From RGIG5612 sp017511185 (GTDB lineage: Bacteria > Bacillota > Clostridia > Lachnospirales > Lachnospiraceae): a DNA stretch of 32,736 nucleotides. The notes beneath the pieces were generated by a model. That model was given only the letters and a program-made list of their open reading frames with translations, was not told the DNA's origin and ran no database searches. Positions within the stretch are counted from its first letter, which is position 1; each line of letters begins with the position of its first letter. The position numbers and the translations under genes are program-made. Location: positions 1 through 32,736 of the forward strand of contig JAFWLF010000093.1 in assembly GCA_017511185.1 (NCBI GenBank), read 5' to 3'. Shown here piece by piece: positions 21,867 through 29,854 of the stretch.

Positions 21867-22076
21867 ATGATTACAGTCACCATCATGACAGACAGCCCGG
21901 AAGAGCTGACGGGGCTGCTGGATGCGCTGCGCAGGACGGTCCGGGAAGAATGCCGGGACACGATCCTGGAACATGAGCGGGAACACTATGACGCGCTGCA
22001 GGAAGCGTTCAGGCGTCGAGCTGAAGAAGGCCGAGCTCGTCAAGAAGCCGCCCGGCAGTCCGAACAGAAGTCCTGA
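21867..22076 (+). CDS. Hypothetical early protein
   Basis: This 69-residue protein, MITVTIMTDSPEELTGLLDA followed by an Arg/Glu-rich helix, resembles small alpha/beta phage early proteins in general outline. The ribosome site is weak (GGGAG 12 bases upstream). Its last 68 bases overlap the minus-strand gene that comes from the right. Function unknown. Confidence 0.6.
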   Translation: MITVTIMTDSPEELTGLLDALRRTVREECRDTILEHEREHYDALQEAFRRRAEEGRARQEAARQSEQKS

Positions 22077-22221
22077 CGGTATCGGCAGCCGCTTCAGCAA
22101 TGATATCTTCAGTCTTCATGGAGCGGTTATGCTGCATAAGGGCGTTCATCCTGTCAAAAATGCCGTTTGTCGCTTCTTCAGCGACCTTGTCGAGAATCTT
22201 ATCAAATTCATCACGGGTCAT
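22009..22221 (-). CDS. Hypothetical minus-strand protein
   Basis: This 70-residue helical, acidic protein (MTRDEFDKILDKVAEEATNG, then DIIAEAAADTVRTSVRTAGRL) has an excellent AAGGAGGG ribosome site before ATG 22221, its own promoter and a terminator at 21758-21796. It therefore looks like a second leftward accessory unit within the rightward early region. No family recognised. Confidence 0.7.
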   Translation of the reverse strand: MTRDEFDKILDKVAEEATNGIFDRMNALMQHNRSMKTEDIIAEAAADTVRTSVRTAGRLLDELGLLQLDA

Positions 22222-22250
22222 GGCTTTGCCCTCCTTTTCATGATAACAGC

Positions 22251-22280
22251 AGTATACCACAGAGCGGGAGGGCAGGGCAA
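22251..22280 (-). promoter_or_regulatory. Promoter for the 22009-22221 gene
   Basis: On the minus strand TTGCCC (22280-22275), an 18-base spacer and TGGTATACT with -10 box TATACT (22256-22251) form an extended -10 promoter about 25 bases before the gene. Confidence 0.6.
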
Positions 22281-22298
22281 CCCGAAAAGGAGAAAACC

Positions 22299-22460
22299 AT
22301 GGCGAAAACGGAATACCGCCTCGCGCCGGGATGCAACCCGCAATGGGATATCCCGAAAATCTATGACATTCTGGCCGAGCTCTACAACAGGGAGCACGGC
22401 ACTGACTATGAAATAATCTGTACAAAGAAGGAGAAAAACGATGCCAGGAAAGAAAACTGA
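22299..22460 (+). CDS. Small hypothetical early protein
   Basis: This 53-residue protein (MAKTEYRLAPGCNPQWDIPK, then YDILAELYNREHGTDYEI) has a good AAGGAG before ATG 22299. It overlaps the next gene by 20 bases and opens the long coupled early operon. Function unknown. Confidence 0.7.
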   Translation: MAKTEYRLAPGCNPQWDIPKIYDILAELYNREHGTDYEIICTKKEKNDARKEN

Positions 22461-22689
22461 GAAGCCGCAGCGGGATCATCTGGAAGACGAATGGTTCCAC
22501 CTTCCGAAATGCATGGACTGCGGGAGAAGGATCCCCGGGGACACGAAGAACTACACCGTAAAATCCGCCATCGGATTCGGGACGTCGGTCGTCTGCCCGA
22601 TCTGCGCATCAAAACCGGGTATCCGGCTGAAAACACCGTATATCTCGTATGACGGGATGGAAGCGATCCGCCGGATGGGAGGTGACTGA
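22441..22689 (+). CDS. Zinc-binding hypothetical protein
   Basis: This 82-residue protein has CMDCGRRIPGDTKN and VVCPICASKPG, two CxxC pairs about 30 residues apart that should form a zinc ribbon. AGAAGGAG precedes its ATG. Small zinc proteins are common in early phage operons; the partner is unknown. Confidence 0.7.
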   Translation: MPGKKTEKPQRDHLEDEWFHLPKCMDCGRRIPGDTKNYTVKSAIGFGTSVVCPICASKPGIRLKTPYISYDGMEAIRRMGGD

Positions 22690-22691
22690 AA

Positions 22692-22940
22692 ATGCTGCCG
22701 AGATGGTTTTCTTCCCTGCTGATCTGGGACAAGATCCTGATCATCGTTTTCACCCTGTTTGCGGCCTTCCTGATCACGGCCATGATCATCATCAGCGCGC
22801 CGGAGCGCCGCCGCAAGCTGGAGCGGCTGCTCACGAAGTGGGTGATCCGCCTGGAAGAATTCAACGCAGCCATGCGGGACGACGAGGCCTTTGATCCGGA
22901 ATGGATGGATGCGAAGAAATGGAGGCAGACGCGTCCGTGA
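22692..22940 (+). CDS. Single-pass membrane protein
   Basis: This 82-residue protein has one hydrophobic segment at about residues 12-36 (ILIIVFTLFAAFLITAMIII) followed by a basic, then acidic cytoplasmic tail. GGGAGGTGAC gives its ribosome site. Early membrane proteins of this kind can act in superinfection exclusion, but nothing here proves that. Confidence 0.7.
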   Translation: MLPRWFSSLLIWDKILIIVFTLFAAFLITAMIIISAPERRRKLERLLTKWVIRLEEFNAAMRDDEAFDPEWMDAKKWRQTRP

Positions 22941-23095
22941 AGAAAAAGAAAAGAAACGAGCTGACGGAGACGGTCACGCCGCTGAAAGGCGCGGCCTATG
23001 AAATGCAGCGGAAACACTGGGAGAAGCAGCTGCAGCCGAGGAAGATCCGCCAGAAGAAAAACAGAGAAACGAAAAAAGACAAGGAGGAACTGTGA
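22937..23095 (+). CDS. Small basic hypothetical protein
   Basis: This protein of about 52 residues is dominated by Lys and Arg (VKKKKRNELTETVTPLKGAA, tail RKIRQKKNRETKKDKEEL). GTG 22937 overlaps the previous stop and has GGAGG 11 bases upstream; ATG 22919 is an alternative with a poorer site. It may bind nucleic acid, judged only by charge. Confidence 0.6.
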   Translation: MKKKKRNELTETVTPLKGAAYEMQRKHWEKQLQPRKIRQKKNRETKKDKEEL

Positions 23096-23202
23096 TGGTG
23101 CTGATCGCTTTGATAATCCTTGCGACGGCAGTGGCCAGTTATTTCATCGGGATCATGGTAGGCAGACGCATCGAGAGGATGAACCATGAGCGTTTTGATT
23201 AA
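23095..23202 (+). CDS. 35-residue membrane peptide
   Basis: MVLIALIILATAVASYFIGI starts a single membrane segment that ends in RRIERMNHERFD. The ATG overlaps the previous stop (TGATG) and AAGGAGG lies about 8 bases upstream. Its end overlaps the next gene by 17 bases. Confidence 0.65.
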   Translation: MVLIALIILATAVASYFIGIMVGRRIERMNHERFD

Positions 23203-23530
23203 AGGCATGGAGATGCCGAAAAGCTGTTTTTACTGCCCGTTTCGCAGGAAGATAAACCCCGATGACATTCAATGTCTTGTGACAAGGGATGTTTTTGAAG
23301 AGACATTTGCGGGAACAATCGAGATGCGAAAGAGAGGATTCTGTCCTCTCATCGAAATGCCACCGCATGGGAGATTGATTGATGCGAAGTACGTCAGAGA
23401 TAAGATTATTCAAAAGTGGATGTATAAAGCAGACGATTCCCATATGTACAAGCGTGGAATGGAAGATGCCTACGAGGTTATAAGGAACGCTCCAACCATC
23501 ATCCCTGCGGATAAGGATGGTGAAACATGA
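23186..23530 (+). CDS. Cys-rich early protein, copy A of a paralog pair
   Basis: This 114-residue protein, MSVLIKGMEMPKSCFYCPFR with further Cys in IQCLVT and FCPLIEMPPHGRLIDA, has the shape of a common early-phage zinc-binding protein. Its C-terminal IRNAPTIIPADKD is shared with the protein at 23879-24211. The two genes are separated by two unrelated small genes, pointing to duplication. Confidence 0.75.
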   Translation: MSVLIKGMEMPKSCFYCPFRRKINPDDIQCLVTRDVFEETFAGTIEMRKRGFCPLIEMPPHGRLIDAKYVRDKIIQKWMYKADDSHMYKRGMEDAYEVIRNAPTIIPADKDGET

Positions 23531-23691
23531 CGGAAATAAAAATAAAGATTGACGATTATGGTTACGTATACGCAGAAATGCCAGATGGGACGATTCGTGA
23601 ATTGATTACAATTGCAGATGAATTTGGTAATCCATATTTCGGTAAGATTAAGCTTGGGAAAGAATTCGAAGCAGAGGAGGACGAGACATGA
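23527..23691 (+). CDS. Small hypothetical early protein
   Basis: This 54-residue acidic, strand-rich protein (MTEIKIKIDDYGYVYAEMPD) starts in a TGAAACATGA junction that overlaps the previous stop region and ends with an ATGA overlap with the next gene. It is AT-rich compared with the flanking operon. Function unknown. Confidence 0.65.
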   Translation: MTEIKIKIDDYGYVYAEMPDGTIRELITIADEFGNPYFGKIKLGKEFEAEEDET

Positions 23692-23882
23692 GCGTAAGAG
23701 GGGCAACAACTGCAAAAGAACGTCAGTTATATTACTGGCGGCAAGAAATGGAGTCTACGCTCAGAAGAAGAAATGTTTATCCAAAAGACAGCGAAAAATG
23801 GAAAGAATGGAATAATCGTTATGAGAGTGCCGTTAGGACGTGGAATGAACTTACTGGAATGAAACTGGAGGCGATGAAATGA
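23688..23882 (+). CDS. Small helical hypothetical protein
   Basis: This 64-residue protein (MSVRGATTAKERQLYYWRQE) is rich in aromatic and basic residues. AGAGGAGG lies about 9 bases before the start. It overlaps both neighbours by four bases. Function unknown. Confidence 0.65.
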   Translation: MSVRGATTAKERQLYYWRQEMESTLRRRNVYPKDSEKWKEWNNRYESAVRTWNELTGMKLEAMK

Positions 23883-24211
23883 GCGTCTTAATCAAGGGCA
23901 TGGAGATGCCACAGACCTGCTTTAAGTGCAAGTTGTCTCGGATTACACCAAGCATATATGCGTTCTGCCCTTTGAACGAGAAGTGCTACCCAGCAGATGA
24001 AACGCCACCATCTGACTGTCCTCTCATCGAAGTACCACTGCATGGGCGGCTTGGTGATCTGGACAAACTGGAGCAGATGTTTGTTGACATTGACAATGCC
24101 CCATACAGTGGATTTGATGGGGAGGAGCCTTTTTATTCCGCCGAGGATGCAGCGCTGATAATCAGATTGACTCCAACCGTCATCCCTGCCGATAATGAGT
24201 TAGGATGGTGA
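23879..24211 (+). CDS. Cys-rich early protein, copy B of a paralog pair
   Basis: This 110-residue protein shares the opening MSVLIKGMEMP, the CFxC pair, the DCPLIEVPLHGRL block and the ending LTPTVIPADN with the product of 23186-23530, while the middle differs. CFKCK, FCPL and EKC supply probable zinc ligands. GGAGG before the ATG drives it. Confidence 0.75.
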   Translation: MSVLIKGMEMPQTCFKCKLSRITPSIYAFCPLNEKCYPADETPPSDCPLIEVPLHGRLGDLDKLEQMFVDIDNAPYSGFDGEEPFYSAEDAALIIRLTPTVIPADNELGW

Positions 24212-24214
24212 AGC

Positions 24215-24415
24215 ATGATAATTGAAGACGGTAATTATGCTCTGATGTATAACAGTGGGAAAAACCGTATAACCATCTTTCTTCCGCAAACAGCAGAGAC
24301 AGCAGAAACTACAGCAGAACCGATTCAAGAAAGGAAAACAGAAGTGAAATCAGAGATGTTGGGATTCCTATTGCAGATGACAAAGTACATCTTTGAGAAA
24401 GAGGTAAAGGAATGA
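24215..24415 (+). CDS. Small hypothetical early protein
   Basis: This 66-residue protein (MIIEDGNYALMYNSGKNRIT) has a short strand-rich head, a Thr/Glu-rich linker and a C-terminal helix. It overlaps the next gene by four bases. Function unknown. Confidence 0.6.
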   Translation: MIIEDGNYALMYNSGKNRITIFLPQTAETAETTAEPIQERKTEVKSEMLGFLLQMTKYIFEKEVKE

Positions 24416-24648
24416 TAAAAACAACGGCAATCATCGGTGAGCCGGCGCCTTTCGAAACAGGAACCGTCTGCCAGATCTGCAACAGGTTTATTCCTACACC
24501 GGCGATGAGGGCAGACAGATGGATCTGCCAGGAATGCAGCAGGCGATTAAAGAAAGTGATCTATCCCGAATCTGATCCGGAACTCTGCACCCAGGACGAG
24601 ATCCAGCATGTAGGCTACGACGATGCGCAGCTCGGGAGGAATAAATGA
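24412..24648 (+). CDS. Zinc-ribbon hypothetical protein
   Basis: This 78-residue protein carries CQICNRFIPTPAMRADRWIC plus QEC, a clear CxxC-x(n)-CxxC zinc ribbon at about residues 18-43. It overlaps both neighbours. Such ribbons in early operons probably bind nucleic acid or a protein partner. Confidence 0.7.
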   Translation: MIKTTAIIGEPAPFETGTVCQICNRFIPTPAMRADRWICQECSRRLKKVIYPESDPELCTQDEIQHVGYDDAQLGRNK

Positions 24649-24824
24649 GCAAATTCGCATTTGAAGCAGAGCGGCAGCGGGACGGATCTTACATCATGTG
24701 CATCAGCGGGAAACTGTACAGATGCAAAGACTGGGAAGACGTGTGCAGGCAGTACCGGAAACACCTGGAAGGAAAACCGAATGGGAGTGACGATAATAAT
24801 GGCGGGATTCAAAGAGACGTTTGA
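24645..24824 (+). CDS. Small hypothetical early protein
   Basis: This 59-residue protein (MSKFAFEAERQRDGSYIMCI, then KDWEDVCRQYRKHLEGK) has an ideal GGGAGG ribosome site and an ATGA overlap with the previous gene. Its end overlaps the next gene by 44 bases in another frame. Function unknown. Confidence 0.65.
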   Translation: MSKFAFEAERQRDGSYIMCISGKLYRCKDWEDVCRQYRKHLEGKPNGSDDNNGGIQRDV

Positions 24825-25212
24825 CGACAGTAAGCAGTTTTTTCTACCTGACGGTAGAGCATACGAAACCGTGCCGATGCGGGAATGTGCCATCCACCAC
24901 GATGACAGGATCCTGAATGATCTGGCAAAGCATGTGATCATCCAGGCCGTGCAGGACTGGCATAAACTCAACAAGGGCGGGCGGAAAGACTGGTGCTATG
25001 GAGAAGGATCATCTGTCGTCTGGAGGCATGAACTGGTGCGGTTTTTCAACGGTTCGTTCTGCTGCGACCTCCTGGAGCTGATCATGCCGGACGTGACACA
25101 GCAGGAAGCCATCCAAAAAATGAACTCGATGGATTTCAGCCGGAGGCAGATCGGCATGGGCATGGGGAAACTGAAGGATTACGGATACAATCCGAGGAGA
25201 GGCGGAAAATGA
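24781..25212 (+). CDS. Hypothetical early protein
   Basis: This protein of about 143 residues has MAGFKETFDDSKQFF, then GKSY-like YGEGSSVVWRHELVRFF and a C-terminal basic end. GGAAGG lies 7 bases before ATG 24781; ATG 24799 is a close alternative. It has no clear family. Its last four bases overlap the next gene. Confidence 0.68.
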   Translation: MGVTIIMAGFKETFDDSKQFFLPDGRAYETVPMRECAIHHDDRILNDLAKHVIIQAVQDWHKLNKGGRKDWCYGEGSSVVWRHELVRFFNGSFCCDLLELIMPDVTQQEAIQKMNSMDFSRRQIGMGMGKLKDYGYNPRRGGK

Positions 25213-25424
25213 AGGAACCGAAAGACGCTGCCAGGGATCTGCGGAACATCTATGATATGCCTTTCAAGATGCAGCTGCACGCGAACGGTCAATCTGATTA
25301 CTCCTGTTCTCCATCAATGCTCCGGCAGATAAAGGAAACATGCCTCGAGGCGGCAGAGGTGATCGAAAACCTCCTGCTGGAGCGGGATAGCCTGCTGGAT
25401 TTGTTGGAGAACGATGGCGGGTAA
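25209..25424 (+). CDS. Small helical hypothetical protein
   Basis: This 71-residue protein consists mostly of a coiled coil (LRQIKETCLEAAEVIENLLL). GAGAGG lies upstream in the previous gene. It overlaps the next gene by 11 bases. Function unknown. Confidence 0.65.
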   Translation: MKEPKDAARDLRNIYDMPFKMQLHANGQSDYSCSPSMLRQIKETCLEAAEVIENLLLERDSLLDLLENDGG

Positions 25425-25680
25425 TGATGACCGCAGCCGGCAGAAGCGCTGGGAGGAATTTGATAACCGGCCATACGAGGCCGTGCCGGATGCCGTGACG
25501 GGATACAGCTTCCCGGAAAGCACGATGAGGGAGTGCCCGCACCCGGCCGTCAGGAAGAAATATCAGTTTTACGACGGGCGCTGCCCGGTCAGCCCGTGGA
25601 CGTGCAGATCAAAATGCAAATTTGCGATCACGTTCACCGGCCACGGAGGCGTCGCCTGCGGATATAAAAAAGAAAAATGA
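25414..25680 (+). CDS. Cys-containing hypothetical protein
   Basis: This 88-residue protein has four to five Cys residues spread over its second half (MRECPHP, GRCPVSPWTCRSKCK, VACGYK) and may bind zinc. It lies immediately before the PcfK/AcrIIA9-like gene, whose ribosome site covers its stop codon. Function unknown. Confidence 0.65.
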   Translation: MAGNDDRSRQKRWEEFDNRPYEAVPDAVTGYSFPESTMRECPHPAVRKKYQFYDGRCPVSPWTCRSKCKFAITFTGHGGVACGYKKEK

Positions 25681-25688
25681 GGTGTTCC

Positions 25689-26036
25689 ATGGAAGCAATT
25701 GAAGAAATCAAAAGGCTGCAGATCGGGAAAGAAAACAGCCCGGCATGGATGATCGGCCAGCAGCTGATCGACATGATCAAAGCGGATGAGCGGATCGCTC
25801 CGATCATCGGGGAGGATCTGCAGAATCCGGGCATGAGCTTGGAGAAATGCGCGGAAGCCATGAAAAAGCGCGCGGATGAGATCCACAGCAAGACAAAAGG
25901 AAACTGCGTCTGCATAACTCCGGCGGAAGCGGAAAAGGTCATCCGGAAGTTTTACGGCCTGCCGGATCCTGCCGAAGCAGCAGCACCGGAACCGGTTAAT
26001 CAGGCGGATATCATAAGCCTGGAGGATTTCCTGTGA
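25689..26036 (+). CDS. PcfK/AcrIIA9-like protein
   Basis: This 115-residue protein resembles the PcfK-like family, which also includes the Cas9 inhibitor AcrIIA9: a helical N-terminus with WMIGQQLIDMIKADERIAPI, a middle SLEKCAEAMKKRADEI, and the block GNCVCITPAEAEKVIRKFYG. A low-complexity tail ends in IISLEDFL. The family commonly lies directly before a PcfJ-like gene, exactly as here (one-base overlap). Anti-CRISPR activity is known only for some members; this one is an inference from family resemblance. Confidence 0.65.
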   Translation: MEAIEEIKRLQIGKENSPAWMIGQQLIDMIKADERIAPIIGEDLQNPGMSLEKCAEAMKKRADEIHSKTKGNCVCITPAEAEKVIRKFYGLPDPAEAAAPEPVNQADIISLEDFL

Positions 26037-27847
26037 TGAAAAAGAAAACCGATGAGCGGGAATGGGCGGAGGACCTGCTGGACCGTTTGCCGGAAGAGGC
26101 ATCGGATGAGGTGGTTTCATTTGCCAGAGGGCTGGAAGAAATCAATCCGCCGGTGATCCTCTTCGGCAGGGAAAGCGTGCCGGAGCCGCATTATGACATT
26201 ATGACCTGCCTCGGATGGATAGGGAAAGAAAAATACCACTGGGGAGCAAGATGCCGCTGCACATCCTGCGGGGACGTCTTCGATGCGGGATATAAAGACA
26301 ATCACGTCGTCCTGCTGCAGATGGAGGACGGCAACCTGCTGGAAGGCTGGACGAGCGGGGACGAATATGAGGACGTCTCATTCGCAGAAGGGACGACTAT
26401 GGAATGCCCGCGGTGCGGGCAGCACGCGATCCTCGTCAGGAGATCCTCCATCCGGGGAAGGAGAAGATGCAGCACCCAGGTCGTGGAACTGGCCAATATT
26501 GGGAGCACAACCGTGCTCATATACTGGATAGCGACATACTACCTGAAAAAGACCGGATATGAATGGGGAGGGATTTCACCCAGGGCAGCCGTTGCGATCT
26601 CTCCGGGGGGAAACCTGTTCCGGTACAGCCATGTGGGCTGCACAATGACAGCGGAATACTGGATCGAGAAATGGAAAGAGATCAAAGGGATGCGAGATCC
26701 GGAAATGATGCCGTTCAGCGCTGAGGGACCAGTCAGGAGAACCATCGGCGGATATTATATCCGGACTGCCGGAGATATGCAGGGCACGACGGGAGAAAAA
26801 ACAGGGATCGCCGCATACTTCACACCGGAGGCCCAGAAGGCGGCAACATACCTGATGCTCTGGAAGAGATACCCGAATATAGAAAACCTTGCAAACACCG
26901 GGGCAAAAGTGCTGTTGGAAACGCTCGTTGAAAAGTGCCAGAAGCGCGTCAATTACAGCTATGCATCCTTCTGTTTCACGGTACCGGATATGGAAATCAA
27001 TTTCCGGGAGAAGAAGCCTCACAGGATGCTCGGCGTGACGAGGCCGGAATTCAAAGCTATCGCTTTAAAACGGTGGTCGGTGGACGATCTGGATGCGTTT
27101 CAGGAATACAGAAGCATGCACCCGAAAACCAGGGCGGAAGAATTCACGGAATGGCTGAAAACGCTGGGAGGAGAAACGCTCGAGACTCTCCGGCCGTTCT
27201 GGGCGGAAGGCCTTGATAAGCTGTACAGATATCTCTGCCGGCAGGAAGCGGATCACGGGATCGGGGTGATCGAGCATTACTACTGCGATTACCGAAACAT
27301 GCTGGATCGGCTGAGGGCATTGTCAGGCATCGCCGGTGCTTTGACACAGGTGGAGAAGTTCCCGGTCGATCTCGTCGAAGCCCATGAGCGCGTAAACGAC
27401 GCGATCAGAGCGATCAAGCGGGAGAGAAAGCAGCGTGGCGGGAGCAAAGAGCAGTTCCAGACCTTCGCGGAGCTGAAACAGAAGCACGCAGCTCTGGAAT
27501 GGAAGAGCGGGGAATACTGCATCATCATCCCGGAAAGCCCGGAGGATCTGGTGCGGGAGGGCGAGACGCTCCACCACTGCGTCGGAGGCTACGCATCCCA
27601 GCACTGCAAAGGACAGATGATCTTTTTCGTCCGGCATGCCAGGCGGCCGGAGCGCAGCTGGTTCACCCTGAACGAGAATATCAACGGAGAGAACGTCTCC
27701 CGAATCCAGCTGCATGGATACGGAAACGAATTCGCTCATGGGAAGCGGCTGACGATCCCGGAGAAAGTGGAAAACTTTGTGCAGGAATGGGAAACAACGA
27801 TTCTGGCACCATATCTGAAAAATAAAAGCAGGAGGATAACCGCATGA
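26036..27847 (+). CDS. PcfJ-like protein
   Basis: This 603-residue protein has an N-terminal zinc-ribbon-like module (CRCTSCGDVF and MECPRCGQHA), a long helical middle, and a C-terminal domain with the PcfJ hallmark GETLHHCVGGYA near residue 508. PcfJ-like proteins were named on a conjugative plasmid and occur on phages and mobile elements; their activity is not established. ATG 26036 overlaps the previous stop, with GGAGG 10 bases upstream. It is the largest early gene. Confidence 0.85.
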   Translation: MKKKTDEREWAEDLLDRLPEEASDEVVSFARGLEEINPPVILFGRESVPEPHYDIMTCLGWIGKEKYHWGARCRCTSCGDVFDAGYKDNHVVLLQMEDGNLLEGWTSGDEYEDVSFAEGTTMECPRCGQHAILVRRSSIRGRRRCSTQVVELANIGSTTVLIYWIATYYLKKTGYEWGGISPRAAVAISPGGNLFRYSHVGCTMTAEYWIEKWKEIKGMRDPEMMPFSAEGPVRRTIGGYYIRTAGDMQGTTGEKTGIAAYFTPEAQKAATYLMLWKRYPNIENLANTGAKVLLETLVEKCQKRVNYSYASFCFTVPDMEINFREKKPHRMLGVTRPEFKAIALKRWSVDDLDAFQEYRSMHPKTRAEEFTEWLKTLGGETLETLRPFWAEGLDKLYRYLCRQEADHGIGVIEHYYCDYRNMLDRLRALSGIAGALTQVEKFPVDLVEAHERVNDAIRAIKRERKQRGGSKEQFQTFAELKQKHAALEWKSGEYCIIIPESPEDLVREGETLHHCVGGYASQHCKGQMIFFVRHARRPERSWFTLNENINGENVSRIQLHGYGNEFAHGKRLTIPEKVENFVQEWETTILAPYLKNKSRRITA

Positions 27848-28809
27848 GCGAAGAACTGACCATCACAAGAACCACAGCCGTCCGGGAAGGAGAATTCCGG
27901 GATATCAACACGATCACGACAGAGATCAAAACGCTGTACCAGACGGCGCTCCGTTCGGAGCTCTCCTACGCCGTGCAGCTGGGGCGGAAGCTGACCGAGG
28001 CAAAGCAGCTGGTGGAGCATGGGGAATGGGGAAGCTGGATCAAAGACAACCTGCCTTTCTCACAGGACAAGGCATCCATGATGATGAAGATCTACGATGC
28101 CTACGGAGCAAATCAGGAGAGTCTTTTCGGGGATATAAATTCCGAAACGTTTCGGAATTTGGGAATTTCTCAGGCTTTTGCCCTGCTTTCTGTACCGGAA
28201 AACGAGAGGGAGCAGTTCGTGAAGGACAACGATGTGGAGAGCATGTCCGTCCGGGAACTGAAAAAAGCGATCGAGGAGCGGGACGCTGCCATAACGGTCC
28301 GGAAGGCGCTTGAGGAAGACAATAAAAAATTGAGAGAATCAAACGTCAACCTCAACATGAAAGCGCAGCAGGTGGAGAATCTGCAGAAGGAAGCCGAAAA
28401 GGCTGTTGATAAAGCAAAGAAGGCGGAAGCGGCCAAAGATACCGCGGTGAAGGAGCTGCAGGACGCCAGGGTGGAGTTGGCCAAGGCAAAAGCGGATCCC
28501 GTCATCCCGGAAGAAAAGAAAAAAGAGATCCGGGACGAAGCACATGCGGAGGCAAAGGCGGAGATCGCCGCAGCGGAAGCCGGCAAGGCCGCAGCAGAGC
28601 AGAAGGCACGCGATCTGGAGAAGCAGCTGGCGCTTGCGTCGCCTGATTTGACAACATTCAAGCTGCTGTTTGAGGAGCTGCAGGAGACGCAGAACCGGCT
28701 GCAGGGCTGCCTGATGAAGATCCGGGGATCGGATCCGGAGACGGCCGAGAAGCTGGCCAAAGCGACCATGCAGGTCGTCAGTCAATTTGTGAAGAAGGTG
28801 GAAGCATGA
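27844..28809 (+). CDS. DUF3102-type protein with long coiled coil
   Basis: This 321-residue protein has an N-terminal domain (about 20-110) that matches DUF3102-like phage and plasmid proteins: KTLYQTALRSELSYAVQLGR, then LVEHGEWGSWIKDNLPFS and a DISQAFALL-type NLGISQAFALL. Residues about 135-270 form an Ala/Glu/Lys coiled coil. Family members are found in mobile elements and often near replication or partition functions; the role is not proven. It overlaps both neighbours by four bases. Confidence 0.8.
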   Translation: MSEELTITRTTAVREGEFRDINTITTEIKTLYQTALRSELSYAVQLGRKLTEAKQLVEHGEWGSWIKDNLPFSQDKASMMMKIYDAYGANQESLFGDINSETFRNLGISQAFALLSVPENEREQFVKDNDVESMSVRELKKAIEERDAAITVRKALEEDNKKLRESNVNLNMKAQQVENLQKEAEKAVDKAKKAEAAKDTAVKELQDARVELAKAKADPVIPEEKKKEIRDEAHAEAKAEIAAAEAGKAAAEQKARDLEKQLALASPDLTTFKLLFEELQETQNRLQGCLMKIRGSDPETAEKLAKATMQVVSQFVKKVEA

Positions 28810-28976
28810 TGGAAAAATATTATTCTGTTATGGAGGGGGACACTGTTCTCGCGGAGCACATGACAATTGAGCACGCATTGCTCTTTATTAAAGCGTTGTT
28901 TGAACAGTATTACAATGAGCGGGACTGCTCATATATTATCCATTTGGAAGAGCCAGAGAAGGAGGAAAATCAATGA
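28806..28976 (+). CDS. Small hypothetical early protein
   Basis: This 56-residue protein, MMEKYYSVMEGDTVLAEHMT and an aromatic-rich helix, overlaps its neighbours by four bases on each side. Function unknown. Confidence 0.65.
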   Translation: MMEKYYSVMEGDTVLAEHMTIEHALLFIKALFEQYYNERDCSYIIHLEEPEKEENQ

Positions 28977-29491
28977 ACTTCAAGAAATTAGCTTCCGTAT
29001 TATCAAAGAAAAAAATATTGATATTAAGAACCGACGGGAATGGCGTGCAGTGGGCTGGTGACGATGTATCTATGTACGAGCTGAGCGGGATGCCGAAATT
29101 CACAACGGATACACTTCTTTTTTGTTTCGGGGTGAACATGTCGAAAAAGGACAGCTGGCTGATGGAAGAAGCAGATTTCCCGGAGGAGTTTGACACATCC
29201 CCGGAACTGACAAGTGATCTGCCGATCGTGATCGATGAGAATATGATCATTATCAGCGGAAGCACTTATGCGCTGCTGCATACGGCAGACTGTTGCTTTA
29301 TTCTGCCCGAGCGTTATACGATCCCGATTATGACGGAACAGACTCATCTGTTCCTGCGGACGATGCCGATAACGGGAGAGGCGAAGATCATCGCCAGGGA
29401 GGGCATGTTTGTCACGGCGATCTTCCAGCCGGTCAATGCGACGGAAGAGATTACAAAATGGCTGGAAAAGACAGCGAATGCTGTCAGATAG
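28973..29491 (+). CDS. Hypothetical early protein
   Basis: This 172-residue alpha/beta protein (MNFKKLASVLSKKKILILRT) is well formed and has GGAGG before the ATG. The second half, IVIDENMIIISGSTYALLHT, is strand-rich, which could suit a sliding-clamp-like or ligand-binding fold. That is speculative, and no family is recognised. Confidence 0.68.
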   Translation: MNFKKLASVLSKKKILILRTDGNGVQWAGDDVSMYELSGMPKFTTDTLLFCFGVNMSKKDSWLMEEADFPEEFDTSPELTSDLPIVIDENMIIISGSTYALLHTADCCFILPERYTIPIMTEQTHLFLRTMPITGEAKIIAREGMFVTAIFQPVNATEEITKWLEKTANAVR

Positions 29492-29499
29492 GAGGAGAA

Positions 29500-29655
29500 A
29501 TGGTATTTGAAGTGGATGTACCGGAAAAAACAAAAGCAGTCAGCATGACAATCATTGTTGACGGAGAGAACACAATGCAGGTGCGATCCTTTGTTTTCAC
29601 ACCCGGTAACGGCGAAGTGTTTGTATTCCCGGAAACTGACAATGAGAATGATTGA
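29500..29655 (+). CDS. Small hypothetical early protein
   Basis: This 51-residue, strand-rich protein (MVFEVDVPEKTKAVSMTIIV) has AGGAGG before ATG 29500. It overlaps the next gene by 14 bases. Function unknown. Confidence 0.65.
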   Translation: MVFEVDVPEKTKAVSMTIIVDGENTMQVRSFVFTPGNGEVFVFPETDNEND

Positions 29656-29854
29656 TGCTGATCTTCTGATCGAAATGCTGAAAAATGCAAAAGAAGCACA
29701 GAAACAGGAAAAGGAGGACCAGATCGAGCGGGCTGCTCTGGATGTGATATACGATTTTGCAATTGAGGCCGTTGAGGAAGTAGCGGAGTTAATAGAGGAA
29801 GGAAGCAAAAGAAATGGCCATGATAGACAAGCAGATCCTTGTGAAGGAAGTTGA
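29642..29854 (+). CDS. Small helical hypothetical protein
   Basis: This 70-residue acidic coiled-coil-like protein starts MRMIDADLLIEMLKNAKEAQ. Similar short MIDAD-type openings are frequent in early phage genes. It overlaps the start of the recombinase gene by 41 bases. Function unknown. Confidence 0.62.
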   Translation: MRMIDADLLIEMLKNAKEAQKQEKEDQIERAALDVIYDFAIEAVEEVAELIEEGSKRNGHDRQADPCEGS

